The notes under the pieces are model-generated. The model was not told the DNA's origin and did not search any database. It saw only the letters and a program-made list of their open reading frames with translations. Source: an uncultured Oscillospiraceae bacterium (lineage in GTDB: Bacteria > Bacillota > Clostridia > Oscillospirales > Oscillospiraceae). Taken from it: a stretch of 64,000 nucleotides of DNA. Below are positions 42,855 through 51,348 of this stretch, one piece after another. Within the stretch, counting starts at the first letter, position 1. Each line of letters opens with the position of its first letter. The position numbers and the translations under genes are program-made. Where the stretch lies: assembly GCA_947626265.1 (NCBI GenBank), contig CANQRM010000018.1, forward strand, positions 1 to 64,000, in the 5' to 3' direction.

Positions 42855-43582
42855 GGCGTCCCCTCTCCCATGCCGCCGCGCCGGGAAAGCCTGTCGAAGA
42901 CGTAGTTATCGTAGGCCGCGCGGATGGCGGCGCTCTGCCGCACCGCGATGGGCAGACGGCTGCCGTCCCGGAGAGTGCATATGTCCGTCTCCATATGTAC
43001 GATGTGATCCATATTCACCACGATGCCCCGGTTGATGCGCAGAAAGCTTGCGTCCAGCTTCTGCACCAGCTCGTTGAAGGGCGTCCAGACCTTCAGCCGC
43101 CGGCCATCGGAAAGGGAGACGTTCACCGCGTGGTTGTCGTTTTCCAGAAGGGATATCTGGTCCATGAAGACCGTGTACCGGTCCGGGCCCACGGTGAAGG
43201 ATATCCGCTCCCGCTGCCGGGCGCGCAGCTCCGTCAGCCGCCGAAACGCCTCCACCACGCCCTCGGTGGTCACCGGCTTTACCAGGTAGTGCAGGGCATG
43301 CAGGGAGAAGGCCTCCACCGCGTGCTCCCGGCTGGTGGTGACAAAGGCGACGCCCGTCTCCGGGGATACCTCCCGCAGCGCTTTGGCTATGTCCATGCCA
43401 TTCTCGCCGGGCATGTAGATATCCAAAAACACGATGTCGAAGGGGGGTGTCTCCCGGGCCGCCTCCAGCAGGGCCGCCCCGCTCAAAAACTTTTCCGCGC
43501 TCCGGGTCGGGTCCCACCCGTGCAGCGCCTCGTCGAACTGTTCCTGTTCCGCAAGGTCATCGTCGCAGACCGCGATCCGCAT
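42851..43582 (-). CDS. LytTR-family response regulator
   Basis: 243 aa. Receiver domain (CDDD pocket, phosphoacceptor Asp54 in IVFLDIYMP, TTS, KPV) followed by a LytTR DNA-binding domain (DQISLLENDNHAVNVSLSDGRRLKVWTPFNELVQKL ... FLRINRGIVVNMDHIVHM). With the GHKL kinase this is an AgrA/ComE-type pair, usually answering peptide signals. First gene of the long operon, so it would autoregulate through the repeats just upstream (43671-43698). SD GGGAGGA. Confidence 0.92.
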   Translation of the reverse strand: MRIAVCDDDLAEQEQFDEALHGWDPTRSAEKFLSGAALLEAARETPPFDIVFLDIYMPGENGMDIAKALREVSPETGVAFVTTSREHAVEAFSLHALHYLVKPVTTEGVVEAFRRLTELRARQRERISFTVGPDRYTVFMDQISLLENDNHAVNVSLSDGRRLKVWTPFNELVQKLDASFLRINRGIVVNMDHIVHMETDICTLRDGSRLPIAVRQSAAIRAAYDNYVFDRLSRRGGMGEGTP

Positions 43583-43638
43583 ATGCCATTCCTCCCGCTG
43601 CGGGTCCTCATTCCATACATTCTCTATTCCAACTACAC

Positions 43639-43667
43639 ATTATAACATTATTTTTCCGTGTTGGCAC
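43639..43667 (-). promoter_or_regulatory. Promoter of the LytTR/Sel1/peptide operon
   Basis: Extended -10 TGTTATAAT on the minus strand with a poor -35 (TGCCAA or GTGCCA), the profile of an activator-dependent promoter. Transcription would start about 60 nt before the regulator gene. Confidence 0.6.
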
Positions 43668-43670
43668 TAA

Positions 43671-43698
43671 CATTTCAGGGCCGTATTCGGCCATTTCA
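43671..43698 (-). promoter_or_regulatory. Putative LytTR operator: TGAAATG direct repeats 21 bp apart
   Basis: Two TGAAATG copies on the minus strand, start-to-start 21 bp, abutting the -35. Known LytTR regulators bind two about 9-bp direct repeats separated by about 12 bp at this position. The repeat sequence itself is not one I recognise. Confidence 0.5.
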
Positions 43699-43896
43699 CG
43701 CTCAGCCGCTGCGGAAATAATGCTTCTATTATAAATTTAACACTATGGCAGGAACTGTTCAATGCGGCGGCTCTGACTTTTTCGCAGTCAAAGCTGATTT
43801 TTGCGAAATGGCCGCTTTCGGGCTTTTCACGGGGCAAAAACTGTGGTATGCTGAGGCAGAAAGAAGACATGATAACGCCAGGGAGCAGAATGGAGC

Positions 43897-44358
43897 ATGT
43901 ATAGGATACTTTTTGTGTGCCACGGGAACATCTGCCGCAGTCCCATGGCCGAGTTCGTGATGAAGGACCTCGTGAAAAAAGCGGGCCTCTCAGCGGAATT
44001 CACCATCGCCTCCGCCGCCACCAGCACGGAGGAGATCGGAAATCCCGTCTATCCCCCTGCCCGGCGGATGCTGGCCAAACACGGCATCGACTGCGCCGGG
44101 AAGGTGGCCCGGCAGATGACCCGGGAGGACTATAAGAAATATGACCTGCTGGTTGGCATGGACGGGGCAAACCTCCGCAACATGCGCCGCATCTGCGGCG
44201 GCGGCAGCGAGGACAAACTGCGCATGCTTTTGGAGTACACCGACCGGCCCGGGGACGTGGCGGACCCCTGGTACACCGGGGACTTTGAGGCCACCTGGCG
44301 GGACGTGGACGAGGGCTGCCGGGGGCTTCTGGCCGCCATTCAGGAGGGCCGGGCATAA
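43897..44358 (+). CDS. Low-molecular-weight protein tyrosine phosphatase
   Basis: 153 aa. P-loop CHGNICRS (nucleophile Cys8, Arg14) at the N-terminus and the general-acid loop DPWYTGDF are intact, so it should be active as a phosphotyrosine phosphatase; relatives regulate capsule tyrosine kinases or resemble arsenate reductases. No kinase is adjacent. Divergent from the LytTR operon; a weak promoter-like TTTCAC...TATGCT precedes it. Confidence 0.92.
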   Translation: MYRILFVCHGNICRSPMAEFVMKDLVKKAGLSAEFTIASAATSTEEIGNPVYPPARRMLAKHGIDCAGKVARQMTREDYKKYDLLVGMDGANLRNMRRICGGGSEDKLRMLLEYTDRPGDVADPWYTGDFEATWRDVDEGCRGLLAAIQEGRA

Positions 44359-44362
44359 GGGG

Positions 44363-44391
44363 TTGACATCCCCGCCCGGCCGTATTATAAT
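44363..44391 (+). promoter_or_regulatory. Consensus promoter of the lic-type operon
   Basis: Perfect TTGACA, 17-nt spacer, perfect TATAAT. It should be strong, so the wHTH domain of the first gene product may act as its repressor (inference). Confidence 0.85.
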
Positions 44392-44421
44392 GTCCTTATG
44401 TTCACGAAATGAGGTTTTATT

Positions 44422-46161
44422 TTGTTTATGAACATTCAGGAAATGGATATCCTGAACATTCTGGGCGGCGCGCCCTATGCCGGCCAGCGGTCCTTGGCGG
44501 AGCAGAGCGGTCACAGCCTGGGGGCGGTGAACCGCTGCCTCCGGTCATTGACGGAGCAGGGGTATCTTGAAGACACATGCCCCACGGAAAAGGCCCGGGT
44601 GCTTATGGAGGAAAATCGCCCCCGGCAGGCGGTGATATTGGCCGCCGGGGCGGGCATGCGCATGGCGCCCATCAACACCGAGACGCCCAAGGGGCTTTTG
44701 GAGGTCCGCGGGGAGACGCTCATCGAGCGGCTCATCCGCCAGCTCCACGCCGCGGGCGTCACCGATATCGCCGTCGTCGTGGGCTTCATGAAGGAGGCCT
44801 ATGAGTTTTTGATCGACCAGTACGGCGTTCGTCTCATCGTGAACCGGGACTACGCCGGGCGGAACAACCTCCACTCCCTGGCGCTGGCGGCGGACCGGCT
44901 GGAAAATGCCTACGTGCTGCCCTGCGACGTGTGGTGCGCGGATAACCCCTTCTCCCCCCGGGAACTGTACGGCTGGTACATGGTCACCGATGAGCCCTCC
45001 CCCGCCTCCACCGTCCGGCCCAACAGGCGCATGGAGCTCATTGCCGCCCAGGGCGGCAGCGCCATGGTGGGGGTAGCCTACATCCCCCGGGCCATGGCGG
45101 GGCCCCTCAAGGCGCGCATCCTTGAGATGGACGGCGACAGCCGCTTTCACGATGCTTGGTGGGAGGACGCCCTCTTTTCCTGCGGCGGGACGGTGTACGC
45201 CCGGGTCTGGCCCGCCGGAAGAGCGGTGGAGATCAACACCTACGACGGCCTGCGGGAGCTGGACAGCGGCTCGGCCCATCTCCGCTCCCGGGCCATATCC
45301 GCCGCCGCGGCGGCGCTGGGCGCGGACCCCGCGGACATCCTGGACGTGGAGGTGCTGAAAAAGGGCATCACCAACCGCTCCTTCCTCTTCACCTGCCGGG
45401 GCGAACGGTATGTCATGCGGGTGCCCGGGGAGGGCACAGACAAGCTCATCGACCGCCGTCAGGAGGCGGCGGCCTACGCCGCCATCCGGGGGAAGGGGCT
45501 GTGCGACGACCCGGTGCTTTTAGACCCCGACACGGGCTACAAGCTGACCCGGTTCCTGGACCGGGTGCGGGTATGCGACCCGGATGACCCGGAGGACGTG
45601 CGCCGGTGCATGGCCCGGCTGCGGGCGTTCCATGAGATGCGCCTCACGGTGCCCCACGAGTTCGACATCTTCGCCACCATCGACTACTACGAATCCCTCT
45701 GGGATGGGGCCCCCTCCATCTATCGGGACTACACCGTGACCAAGGCGAACGTCCTTTCCCTGCGGCCCTACATCGACGCCCACGCCGGGGAGAAGTGCCT
45801 CACCCACATGGACGCGGTGCCGGACAATTTCCTGTTCACCGGCCGGGATGGGGCGGAGATCCAGCTCATCGACTGGGAATACGCCGGGATGCAGGACCCA
45901 CATGTGGACGTCGCCATGTTCGCCATCTATGCCCTCTACGACAGGGCGCAGACGGACCTGCTCATAGACGCCTACTTCCCCGAGGGCTGCCCGGCGGAGA
46001 CACGGCTCAAGATATACTGCTATATGGCCGCCGGGGGGCTATTGTGGAGCAACTGGTGCGAGTATAAGCGCAACTTGGGCGTGGAGTTCGGGGAGTATTC
46101 CCTGCGGCAGTACCGCTACGCCAAGGATTTCTACCGCCTTGCGAAGGAGCTGGGAGCATGA
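44422..46161 (+). CDS. Three-domain fusion: winged helix, LicC-type cytidylyltransferase, LicA-type choline kinase
   Basis: 579 aa. Residues 1-55 form a winged helix (MDILNILGG ... SLAEQSGHSLGAVNRCLRSLTEQGYLED). Residues about 68-300 are a nucleotidyltransferase with AVILAAGAGMRMAPINTETPK and a metal Asp in PCDVW. Residues about 310-579 are a choline/ethanolamine kinase-type fold: ITNRSFLF, HMDAVPDNFLF (Brenner motif) and LIDWEYAG with the metal Asp. Together they would phosphorylate choline and convert it to CDP-choline for surface phosphocholine decoration. I use TTG 44422 because GAGG lies 7 nt upstream; ATG 44428 is the alternative. Overlaps the next gene (ATGATC). The N-terminal DNA-binding domain hints at autoregulation. 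Substrate is inferred from the neighbouring transporter. Confidence 0.82.
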   Translation: MFMNIQEMDILNILGGAPYAGQRSLAEQSGHSLGAVNRCLRSLTEQGYLEDTCPTEKARVLMEENRPRQAVILAAGAGMRMAPINTETPKGLLEVRGETLIERLIRQLHAAGVTDIAVVVGFMKEAYEFLIDQYGVRLIVNRDYAGRNNLHSLALAADRLENAYVLPCDVWCADNPFSPRELYGWYMVTDEPSPASTVRPNRRMELIAAQGGSAMVGVAYIPRAMAGPLKARILEMDGDSRFHDAWWEDALFSCGGTVYARVWPAGRAVEINTYDGLRELDSGSAHLRSRAISAAAAALGADPADILDVEVLKKGITNRSFLFTCRGERYVMRVPGEGTDKLIDRRQEAAAYAAIRGKGLCDDPVLLDPDTGYKLTRFLDRVRVCDPDDPEDVRRCMARLRAFHEMRLTVPHEFDIFATIDYYESLWDGAPSIYRDYTVTKANVLSLRPYIDAHAGEKCLTHMDAVPDNFLFTGRDGAEIQLIDWEYAGMQDPHVDVAMFAIYALYDRAQTDLLIDAYFPEGCPAETRLKIYCYMAAGGLLWSNWCEYKRNLGVEFGEYSLRQYRYAKDFYRLAKELGA

Positions 46162-46883
46162 TCGCGCACACCGTGAGAAGGGCCATTATCATGGCCGCCG
46201 GGGAGGGCACCCGGCTCCGGCCCCTGACCCTCGCCACCCCCAAGCCCCTCATCCCCGTGAACGGCGTGCCCATGATCGAGTCCTGCATCGGCGCCCTGCA
46301 TGAAAACGGCATTCGGGAGATATACGTGGTGGTGGGGTACAAGAAGGAGCAGTTCGCCCATCTGCCCGCGAAATACCCGGGCCTTACGCTCATCGAAAAC
46401 CCCTGGTACGACGCCTGCAACAACATCTCCTCCCTGTACGCCGCCCGGGAGCACATAGAGGACGCCATCATCCTGGACGGGGACCAGCTCATCCGCGACC
46501 CCGCCGCCCTGGCGCCCGATTTCGATCGCTCCGGCTACAACTGCGTGTGGACCGAGGGGCATACGGACGAGTGGCTGCTGACCGTGGAGAATGGCGTGGT
46601 GACCCATTGCAGCCGCACCGGGGGCAGCCACGGCTGGCAGCTCTACAGCGTCTCCCGCTGGTCGGCGGAGGACGGGCAAAGGCTCAAAAAGCACCTGGAA
46701 CTGGAATTTGAAGAGAAGAAAAACCGCGGGATATACTGGGACGACGTGGCGCTCTTCTGCCACCCGACGGACTACCGCTTGGGCGTGCGGCCCATGAACC
46801 GGGGCGACGTGGTGGAGATAGACAGCCTCGCGGACCTGGCCGCCGCGGACCCAAGCTACCGGCATCTTTTGAAGGAGGGATGA
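46158..46883 (+). CDS. licC: LicC-like nucleotidyltransferase (CTP:phosphocholine cytidylyltransferase)
   Basis: 241 aa. AIIMAAGEGTRLRPLTLATPKPL nucleotide loop, ILDGDQ metal site, NNISSLYAA and GIYWDDVALF as in LicC proteins. It partly duplicates the second domain of the upstream fusion protein, so the operon carries two cytidylyltransferase modules; one may use another alcohol phosphate. Overlaps both neighbours. Confidence 0.82.
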   Translation: MIAHTVRRAIIMAAGEGTRLRPLTLATPKPLIPVNGVPMIESCIGALHENGIREIYVVVGYKKEQFAHLPAKYPGLTLIENPWYDACNNISSLYAAREHIEDAIILDGDQLIRDPAALAPDFDRSGYNCVWTEGHTDEWLLTVENGVVTHCSRTGGSHGWQLYSVSRWSAEDGQRLKKHLELEFEEKKNRGIYWDDVALFCHPTDYRLGVRPMNRGDVVEIDSLADLAAADPSYRHLLKEG

Positions 46884-46885
46884 AC

Positions 46886-48415
46886 ATGGAAAAGAAAAAT
46901 ACCGCCCAAAAGCGGCGTCTGGACCCCTTTACCACCATAGTGCCCTTTGGGGCGATATTGGCACTGTGCGTGGTGTTCATCCTCGCGCCGGAGCGCTCCA
47001 CCGGGGCTCTGGCCGCGATACGGGGCTTTCTCGGCGATAGCTTCGGGGTCTATTACCTGATCATCGGTCTCGGCGTGCTCATCGTGTCCCTCTGGATATC
47101 CTTCTCCCCCATCGGGAAGATCACCCTGGGAAAGCCCGGGGAGAAACCCAAGTACGGCTTTTGGACCTGGGGTGCCATGGTGTTTACCTGCGGCCTGGCC
47201 GCCGACATCCTCTTCTACTCCCTGTGCGAGTGGATATACTACGCCCAGGAGCCCCACGTGGCGGAGATGGGCTCCATCCAGGACTGGGCCTCCACCTACC
47301 CCCTGTTCCACTGGGGCCCCACGGTGTGGAGCTTTTACGCCACGCTGGCCGCCTGCTTCGGGTTCATGCTCCACGTGCGGGGGGTGAAGAAGCAGAAATA
47401 CTCCGAGGCCTGCCGGGCCATTCTGGGCCCCCATACGGACAGGGCGGCGGGCCGGTTTATAGATGTCCTGGCGGTCATCGCCCTCATCGCGGGCACCGCC
47501 ACCACCTTCTCCGTGGCCACGCCGCTTTTATCGGCGGCCCTCACCTCCCTGGTGGGGGTGCAAAGCTCCAAGTACCTCACCATCGCCATTCTGGTCATCA
47601 CCTGCCTCGTCTACACCGCGGCGGTGCTGAAGGGCATCAGGGGGGTATCGTGGCTCGCCAACGCCTGCATGTACCTCTTCGGCGCGCTGCTGGCGTACGT
47701 ACTCCTCTTCGGCGGCCAGGCCCGGTACATCATCGAGACCGGCTTCACCGCTCTCGGGAACATGTTCCAAAATTACATCGGCCTCAGCACCTGGACGGAC
47801 GCCCTTCGTACCTCCTCCTTCCCCCAGAACTGGACCATCTTCTACTGGGCCTACTGGATGGTGTGGGCGGTGGCCTCCCCCTTCTTCATGGGCTCTATCA
47901 GCCGGGGCCGCACGGTGAAGCAGGTCATTTTGGGCACCTATATCTTCGGCGTCAGCAGCACGCTGGTATCCTTCATCGTGCTGGGCAACTATGGGCTGGG
48001 GCTTCAGATGATGGGGAAGATGGACGTGCTGGGCTTTTACGGCGCCTGCGGGGACCTCTACGAGACCGTCATCGCCATTCTGGGGACCCTGCCCTGCCAC
48101 CAGATCGTGCTGGGGCTGCTGGCCCTTTCCATGATCGCCTTTTACGCCACCAGCTTCGACTCCATCACCCTGGTGGCCAGTCAGTACAGCTACCGGGAGC
48201 TCACCGGCGGCGAGGAGGCCGGCCGGGGGATGAAGCTCTTCTGGGCCATCCTCCTTATCCTCCTGCCCATCGCCCTCATCTTCTCCGAGGGGTCCATGAA
48301 CAACCTGCAGACCGTGTCCATCATCGCGGCCTTCCCCATCGCCATGGTCATCGTGCTCATCATCGCCAGCTTCATCAAGGACGCCAAGGCGTATTTGAAG
48401 GAGCTGGGCGGCTGA
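46886..48415 (+). CDS. BCCT-family choline/betaine transporter
   Basis: 509 aa, about 12 membrane helices. The BCCT signature region is present (FWTWGAMVFTCGLAADILFYSLCEW, then FYWAYWMVWAVASPFFMGSISRGRTVKQ). With the kinase and cytidylyltransferase genes it would import choline, the role of LicB elsewhere. I choose ATG 46886 because AAGGAGG (46872-46878) is 7 nt upstream; ATG 46880 overlaps the previous stop but sits too close to the SD. No licD phosphocholine transferase is in the window. Confidence 0.9.
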   Translation: MEKKNTAQKRRLDPFTTIVPFGAILALCVVFILAPERSTGALAAIRGFLGDSFGVYYLIIGLGVLIVSLWISFSPIGKITLGKPGEKPKYGFWTWGAMVFTCGLAADILFYSLCEWIYYAQEPHVAEMGSIQDWASTYPLFHWGPTVWSFYATLAACFGFMLHVRGVKKQKYSEACRAILGPHTDRAAGRFIDVLAVIALIAGTATTFSVATPLLSAALTSLVGVQSSKYLTIAILVITCLVYTAAVLKGIRGVSWLANACMYLFGALLAYVLLFGGQARYIIETGFTALGNMFQNYIGLSTWTDALRTSSFPQNWTIFYWAYWMVWAVASPFFMGSISRGRTVKQVILGTYIFGVSSTLVSFIVLGNYGLGLQMMGKMDVLGFYGACGDLYETVIAILGTLPCHQIVLGLLALSMIAFYATSFDSITLVASQYSYRELTGGEEAGRGMKLFWAILLILLPIALIFSEGSMNNLQTVSIIAAFPIAMVIVLIIASFIKDAKAYLKELGG

Positions 48416-48434
48416 CGCACCATCATAACTGCCA

Positions 48435-48470
48435 GTCCCCGGCCCCATTTGGCCGGGGACTTGTCTATTT
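48435..48470 (+). terminator. Terminator of the lic-type operon
   Basis: Stem GTCCCCGGCC/GGCCGGGGAC, 6-nt loop, then TTGTCTATTTT. Confidence 0.85.
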
Positions 48471-48502
48471 TCCCAAAAAGCGGCCCGGCCGCATAAAAAG
48501 GA

Positions 48503-48531
48503 TTGCAAATCCAGACCGCATCTATTATACT
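48503..48531 (+). promoter_or_regulatory. Promoter of the aminotransferase at 48558
   Basis: TTGCAA, 17-nt spacer, TATACT, 26 nt before the ATG. Confidence 0.75.
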
Positions 48532-48557
48532 GTATGGGAATAAAATAAGGAACGGTT

Positions 48558-49847
48558 ATGATAATGAAAAGTTATCTTGATATGACCAAAGAAGAACTTC
48601 AGGCCGAGCACGAGCTGGTCGCCAAGGAATACAAGGAGCTGGCGGCCATCCCCCGGGACCTGAACATGGCCCGGGGCAAGCCCAACCCGGTGCAGCTGGA
48701 CCTGTCCATGGGCCTGCTGGGCCAGGACCCCGCCGGCCTCATCGTCACCCGCAAGGGCACGGACGTGCGCAACTACGGCGAACTGGCCGGCGTGGACGAG
48801 TGTAAGCAGCTGTTCGCGGACCTTCTGGGCCTGGAACAGAAGAACATCATCATGGGCGGCCAGTCCAGCCTGAACCTGATGTACGACGCAGTGGTGAAGG
48901 CCCTGCTGCTGGGGGTCTACAAGGGCTCCAAGCCCTGGGGACAGCAGGGGACGGTGAAGTTCCTCTGCCCGGTGCCGGGCTATGACCGCCACTTCGCCAT
49001 ATGCGAGGCCTTCGGCATCGAGATGATCAACGTCCCCCTGCTGCCCACCGGCCCGGACATGGACATGGTGAAGCAGCTTGTGGAATCCGACCCCGCCGTG
49101 AAGGGCATATGGTGCGTGCCCAAGTACTCCAACCCCTCCGGCGTCACCTATTCCGACGACACGGTGCGGGCCTTCGCGGCCCTGAAGCCCGCGGCGGACG
49201 ACTTTCGCATCTTCTGGGACAACGCCTACATCGTCCACGGTTTCGAGGCGGAGGACGACCACCTTCTCAACATCTTCGACGCCTGCAAAGAGCAGGGCAG
49301 CGAGGACATGGTCTACGAGTTCGCCTCCACCAGCAAGGTCACCTTCTCCGGGGCGGGTCTCGCCGTCATGGCGGCCAGCGAGGGGAACGTGAAGTTCCTC
49401 CTCAAGCAGATGGGCGTGCAGACCATCGGCTACGACAAGATAAACCAGCTCCGCCACGTCCACTTCTTCGGGGACGTGAACGGCATCTACGCCCACATGA
49501 AAAAGCACGCCGCCATCGTCAAGCCCAAGTTCGACTGCGTGCTGCACACCCTGGACAAGGAGATCGCCCCCCGGGGCATCGCCCACTGGATCCGCCCCAA
49601 GGGCGGCTACTTCGTGGCCTATGAGGGCCTGGACGGCACCGCCGCCCGGTGCGTGGCCCTGTGCAAAGAGGCGGGCCTCGTGCTGACCCCCGCCGGCGCC
49701 CCCTTCCCCTACGGGAAGGACCCCCACGACAGCGTCATCCGCATCGCCCCCACCTTCCCGGACCTGCCCTCCCTGGCGGCGGCCGTGCAGCTGTTCTGCG
49801 TGGCGGCCCGCCTCGCAGCCCTGGAGGTCCTGCTGGAAAAGGCATAA
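48558..49847 (+). CDS. PLP-dependent aspartate-type aminotransferase (PF12897-like)
   Basis: 429 aa. PLP lysine in EFASTSKVTFSGAGL, Asn/Tyr ligands in FWDNAYIVHGF and the N-terminal NMARGKPNPVQLDLS substrate loop identify the family of long aminotransferases often annotated as aspartate aminotransferase. It probably transfers the amino group of aspartate or a related acid to 2-oxoglutarate; the exact substrate is not fixed by sequence. Monocistronic between its own promoter and terminator. Confidence 0.85.
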   Translation: MIMKSYLDMTKEELQAEHELVAKEYKELAAIPRDLNMARGKPNPVQLDLSMGLLGQDPAGLIVTRKGTDVRNYGELAGVDECKQLFADLLGLEQKNIIMGGQSSLNLMYDAVVKALLLGVYKGSKPWGQQGTVKFLCPVPGYDRHFAICEAFGIEMINVPLLPTGPDMDMVKQLVESDPAVKGIWCVPKYSNPSGVTYSDDTVRAFAALKPAADDFRIFWDNAYIVHGFEAEDDHLLNIFDACKEQGSEDMVYEFASTSKVTFSGAGLAVMAASEGNVKFLLKQMGVQTIGYDKINQLRHVHFFGDVNGIYAHMKKHAAIVKPKFDCVLHTLDKEIAPRGIAHWIRPKGGYFVAYEGLDGTAARCVALCKEAGLVLTPAGAPFPYGKDPHDSVIRIAPTFPDLPSLAAAVQLFCVAARLAALEVLLEKA

Positions 49848-49864
49848 AGCGTTCTGTAGAAATA

Positions 49865-49897
49865 AGCGCCTGACCTCCATGGGTCAGGCGCTTTTCT
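49865..49897 (+). terminator. Terminator of the aminotransferase gene
   Basis: Stem AGCGCCTGACC/GGTCAGGCGCT, followed by TTTTCT; the convergent symporter gene ends at its edge. Confidence 0.85.
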
Positions 49898-51252
49898 CAT
49901 TTCTTCTCCCCTTTGCAGAGGGCGGTATACTCCTTCAGCATATCCAGCACTTGCGGGCTCAGGGCCAGCACGGCGATCATGTTGGGGATGAAGATGAACC
50001 CCACCACCATGTCCGCCAGGTCCCAGACCTGGCTCACCGGCATGGTGCAGGAGAGGATGGGCGGGATGAAGAAGAGCCACTTCAGATATCGGGTCAGCCT
50101 TTCGTGGAAGAGGTACTCCAGGCTGGTCCGAAACTCCACGAAAAAGCCGAGATAGGACGAGTAGGCGAACAGGAACACGCACACCCCCGCCACCGCCGCC
50201 CCGGCGGGGCCGAAGGTCTCCCGGAAGGCGGCGAAGGTGAGGTAGACCCCTTCCTGGCCGCCCGCCCACAGGTCCCCGCAGCAGAGGATGGCGAGGCCCG
50301 TGAGGGTGCATATGACGATGGTGTCGATGAATACCTCCACCACGCCGTAAAAGCCCTGGTGGATGGGGTGGTCGGTCCTGGCGTTGGCGTGGACGGTGGC
50401 GGCGGTACCCTCCCCGGCCTCGTTGGAGAAGATGCCCCTAAAGCCGCCCTTCGTCATGGTATTGAGCACCGTGGAGCCCACGAACCCGCCCACGGCCCCC
50501 ATGGGGGTAAAGGCGTACTTGAACACCATCCCCAGGGCCGGGCCCAGGTTCTCAAGATGCGTTCCGATGACGGCCAGGCACCCCACGATGTACAATAGGC
50601 ACATGGGCGGCACCAGCCGGGCGCAGAATTTTCCTATGCCCTTCGTCCCGCCCAGCACCACCAGCAGGCTCACCCCCGCGATGGCGGCGCCGGTGAAGGG
50701 CAATGGCACATGAAAGGCGTCGTCCAGCGCCGTAGCGGCGGTGTTCACCTGCACGAAGGCCGCGTCCGTCAGCACCAGGCATAACAGCGCTACCGCGTTC
50801 ATCCCCGCCAGCCACCGCCACTTGGGCCCCAGGCCGTTTCGCATATAGTGCATGGGCCCGCCGTACCACTCACCGTCCTCCCCCTTTTTCCGGTAACGGA
50901 TGGTGAGGGCCACCTCGGCCAGCTTCGTCATCATGCCGAACACCGCCGTGACCCACATCCAGAAAAGCGCCCCCGGCCCGCCCACGGCGATGGCGCTGGC
51001 CACACCGGCGATGTTGCCGGAGCCCACCGTCCCCGCGAGGACCGTGGACAGCGTCTCCAATGGCGTGAGGCTCCCCTCCCCGCCGCCGTCTTTTTTGAAC
51101 ATCTCCCCGAAGGTCTTGCGGAAGATGAGGGGCAGACACCGTATCTGATAAAACCCGGTGCGTACGCCGTAATACAGTCCGCCGCCCACCAGCAGAATGA
51201 GCATGGGATATCCCCATAAGGTATCAAAAAAATCGTTAATTTTCTCCCACAT
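49897..51252 (-). CDS. Alanine/glycine:cation symporter, AGCS family
   Basis: 451 aa with about ten membrane helices. Family motifs: YGVRTGFYQIR, TVLAGTVGSGNIAGVASAIAVGGPGALFWMW, WYGGPMHYMRNGLG and NEAGEGTAATVHANARTDHP. Sodium- or proton-driven uptake of alanine or glycine. I start at ATG 51250-51252 with AAAGGAGG upstream. Divergent from the ATP-grasp gene. Confidence 0.93.
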   Translation of the reverse strand: MWEKINDFFDTLWGYPMLILLVGGGLYYGVRTGFYQIRCLPLIFRKTFGEMFKKDGGGEGSLTPLETLSTVLAGTVGSGNIAGVASAIAVGGPGALFWMWVTAVFGMMTKLAEVALTIRYRKKGEDGEWYGGPMHYMRNGLGPKWRWLAGMNAVALLCLVLTDAAFVQVNTAATALDDAFHVPLPFTGAAIAGVSLLVVLGGTKGIGKFCARLVPPMCLLYIVGCLAVIGTHLENLGPALGMVFKYAFTPMGAVGGFVGSTVLNTMTKGGFRGIFSNEAGEGTAATVHANARTDHPIHQGFYGVVEVFIDTIVICTLTGLAILCCGDLWAGGQEGVYLTFAAFRETFGPAGAAVAGVCVFLFAYSSYLGFFVEFRTSLEYLFHERLTRYLKWLFFIPPILSCTMPVSQVWDLADMVVGFIFIPNMIAVLALSPQVLDMLKEYTALCKGEKK

Positions 51253-51348
51253 GGAAGGGTCCTCCTTTCTGGCACTGGCTCGAAGGTAACCCTCCCAAAC
51301 GCCCATGTCAAGGCGGTTTGGGCCATTTAATGAACTCTTAAAAAGGCC

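Noticed and set aside
43745-43960. 71-codon plus-strand frame starting in the LytTR/phosphatase intergenic region
   Set aside because: No SD, overlaps the phosphatase gene in another frame, and covers operator-like sequences.
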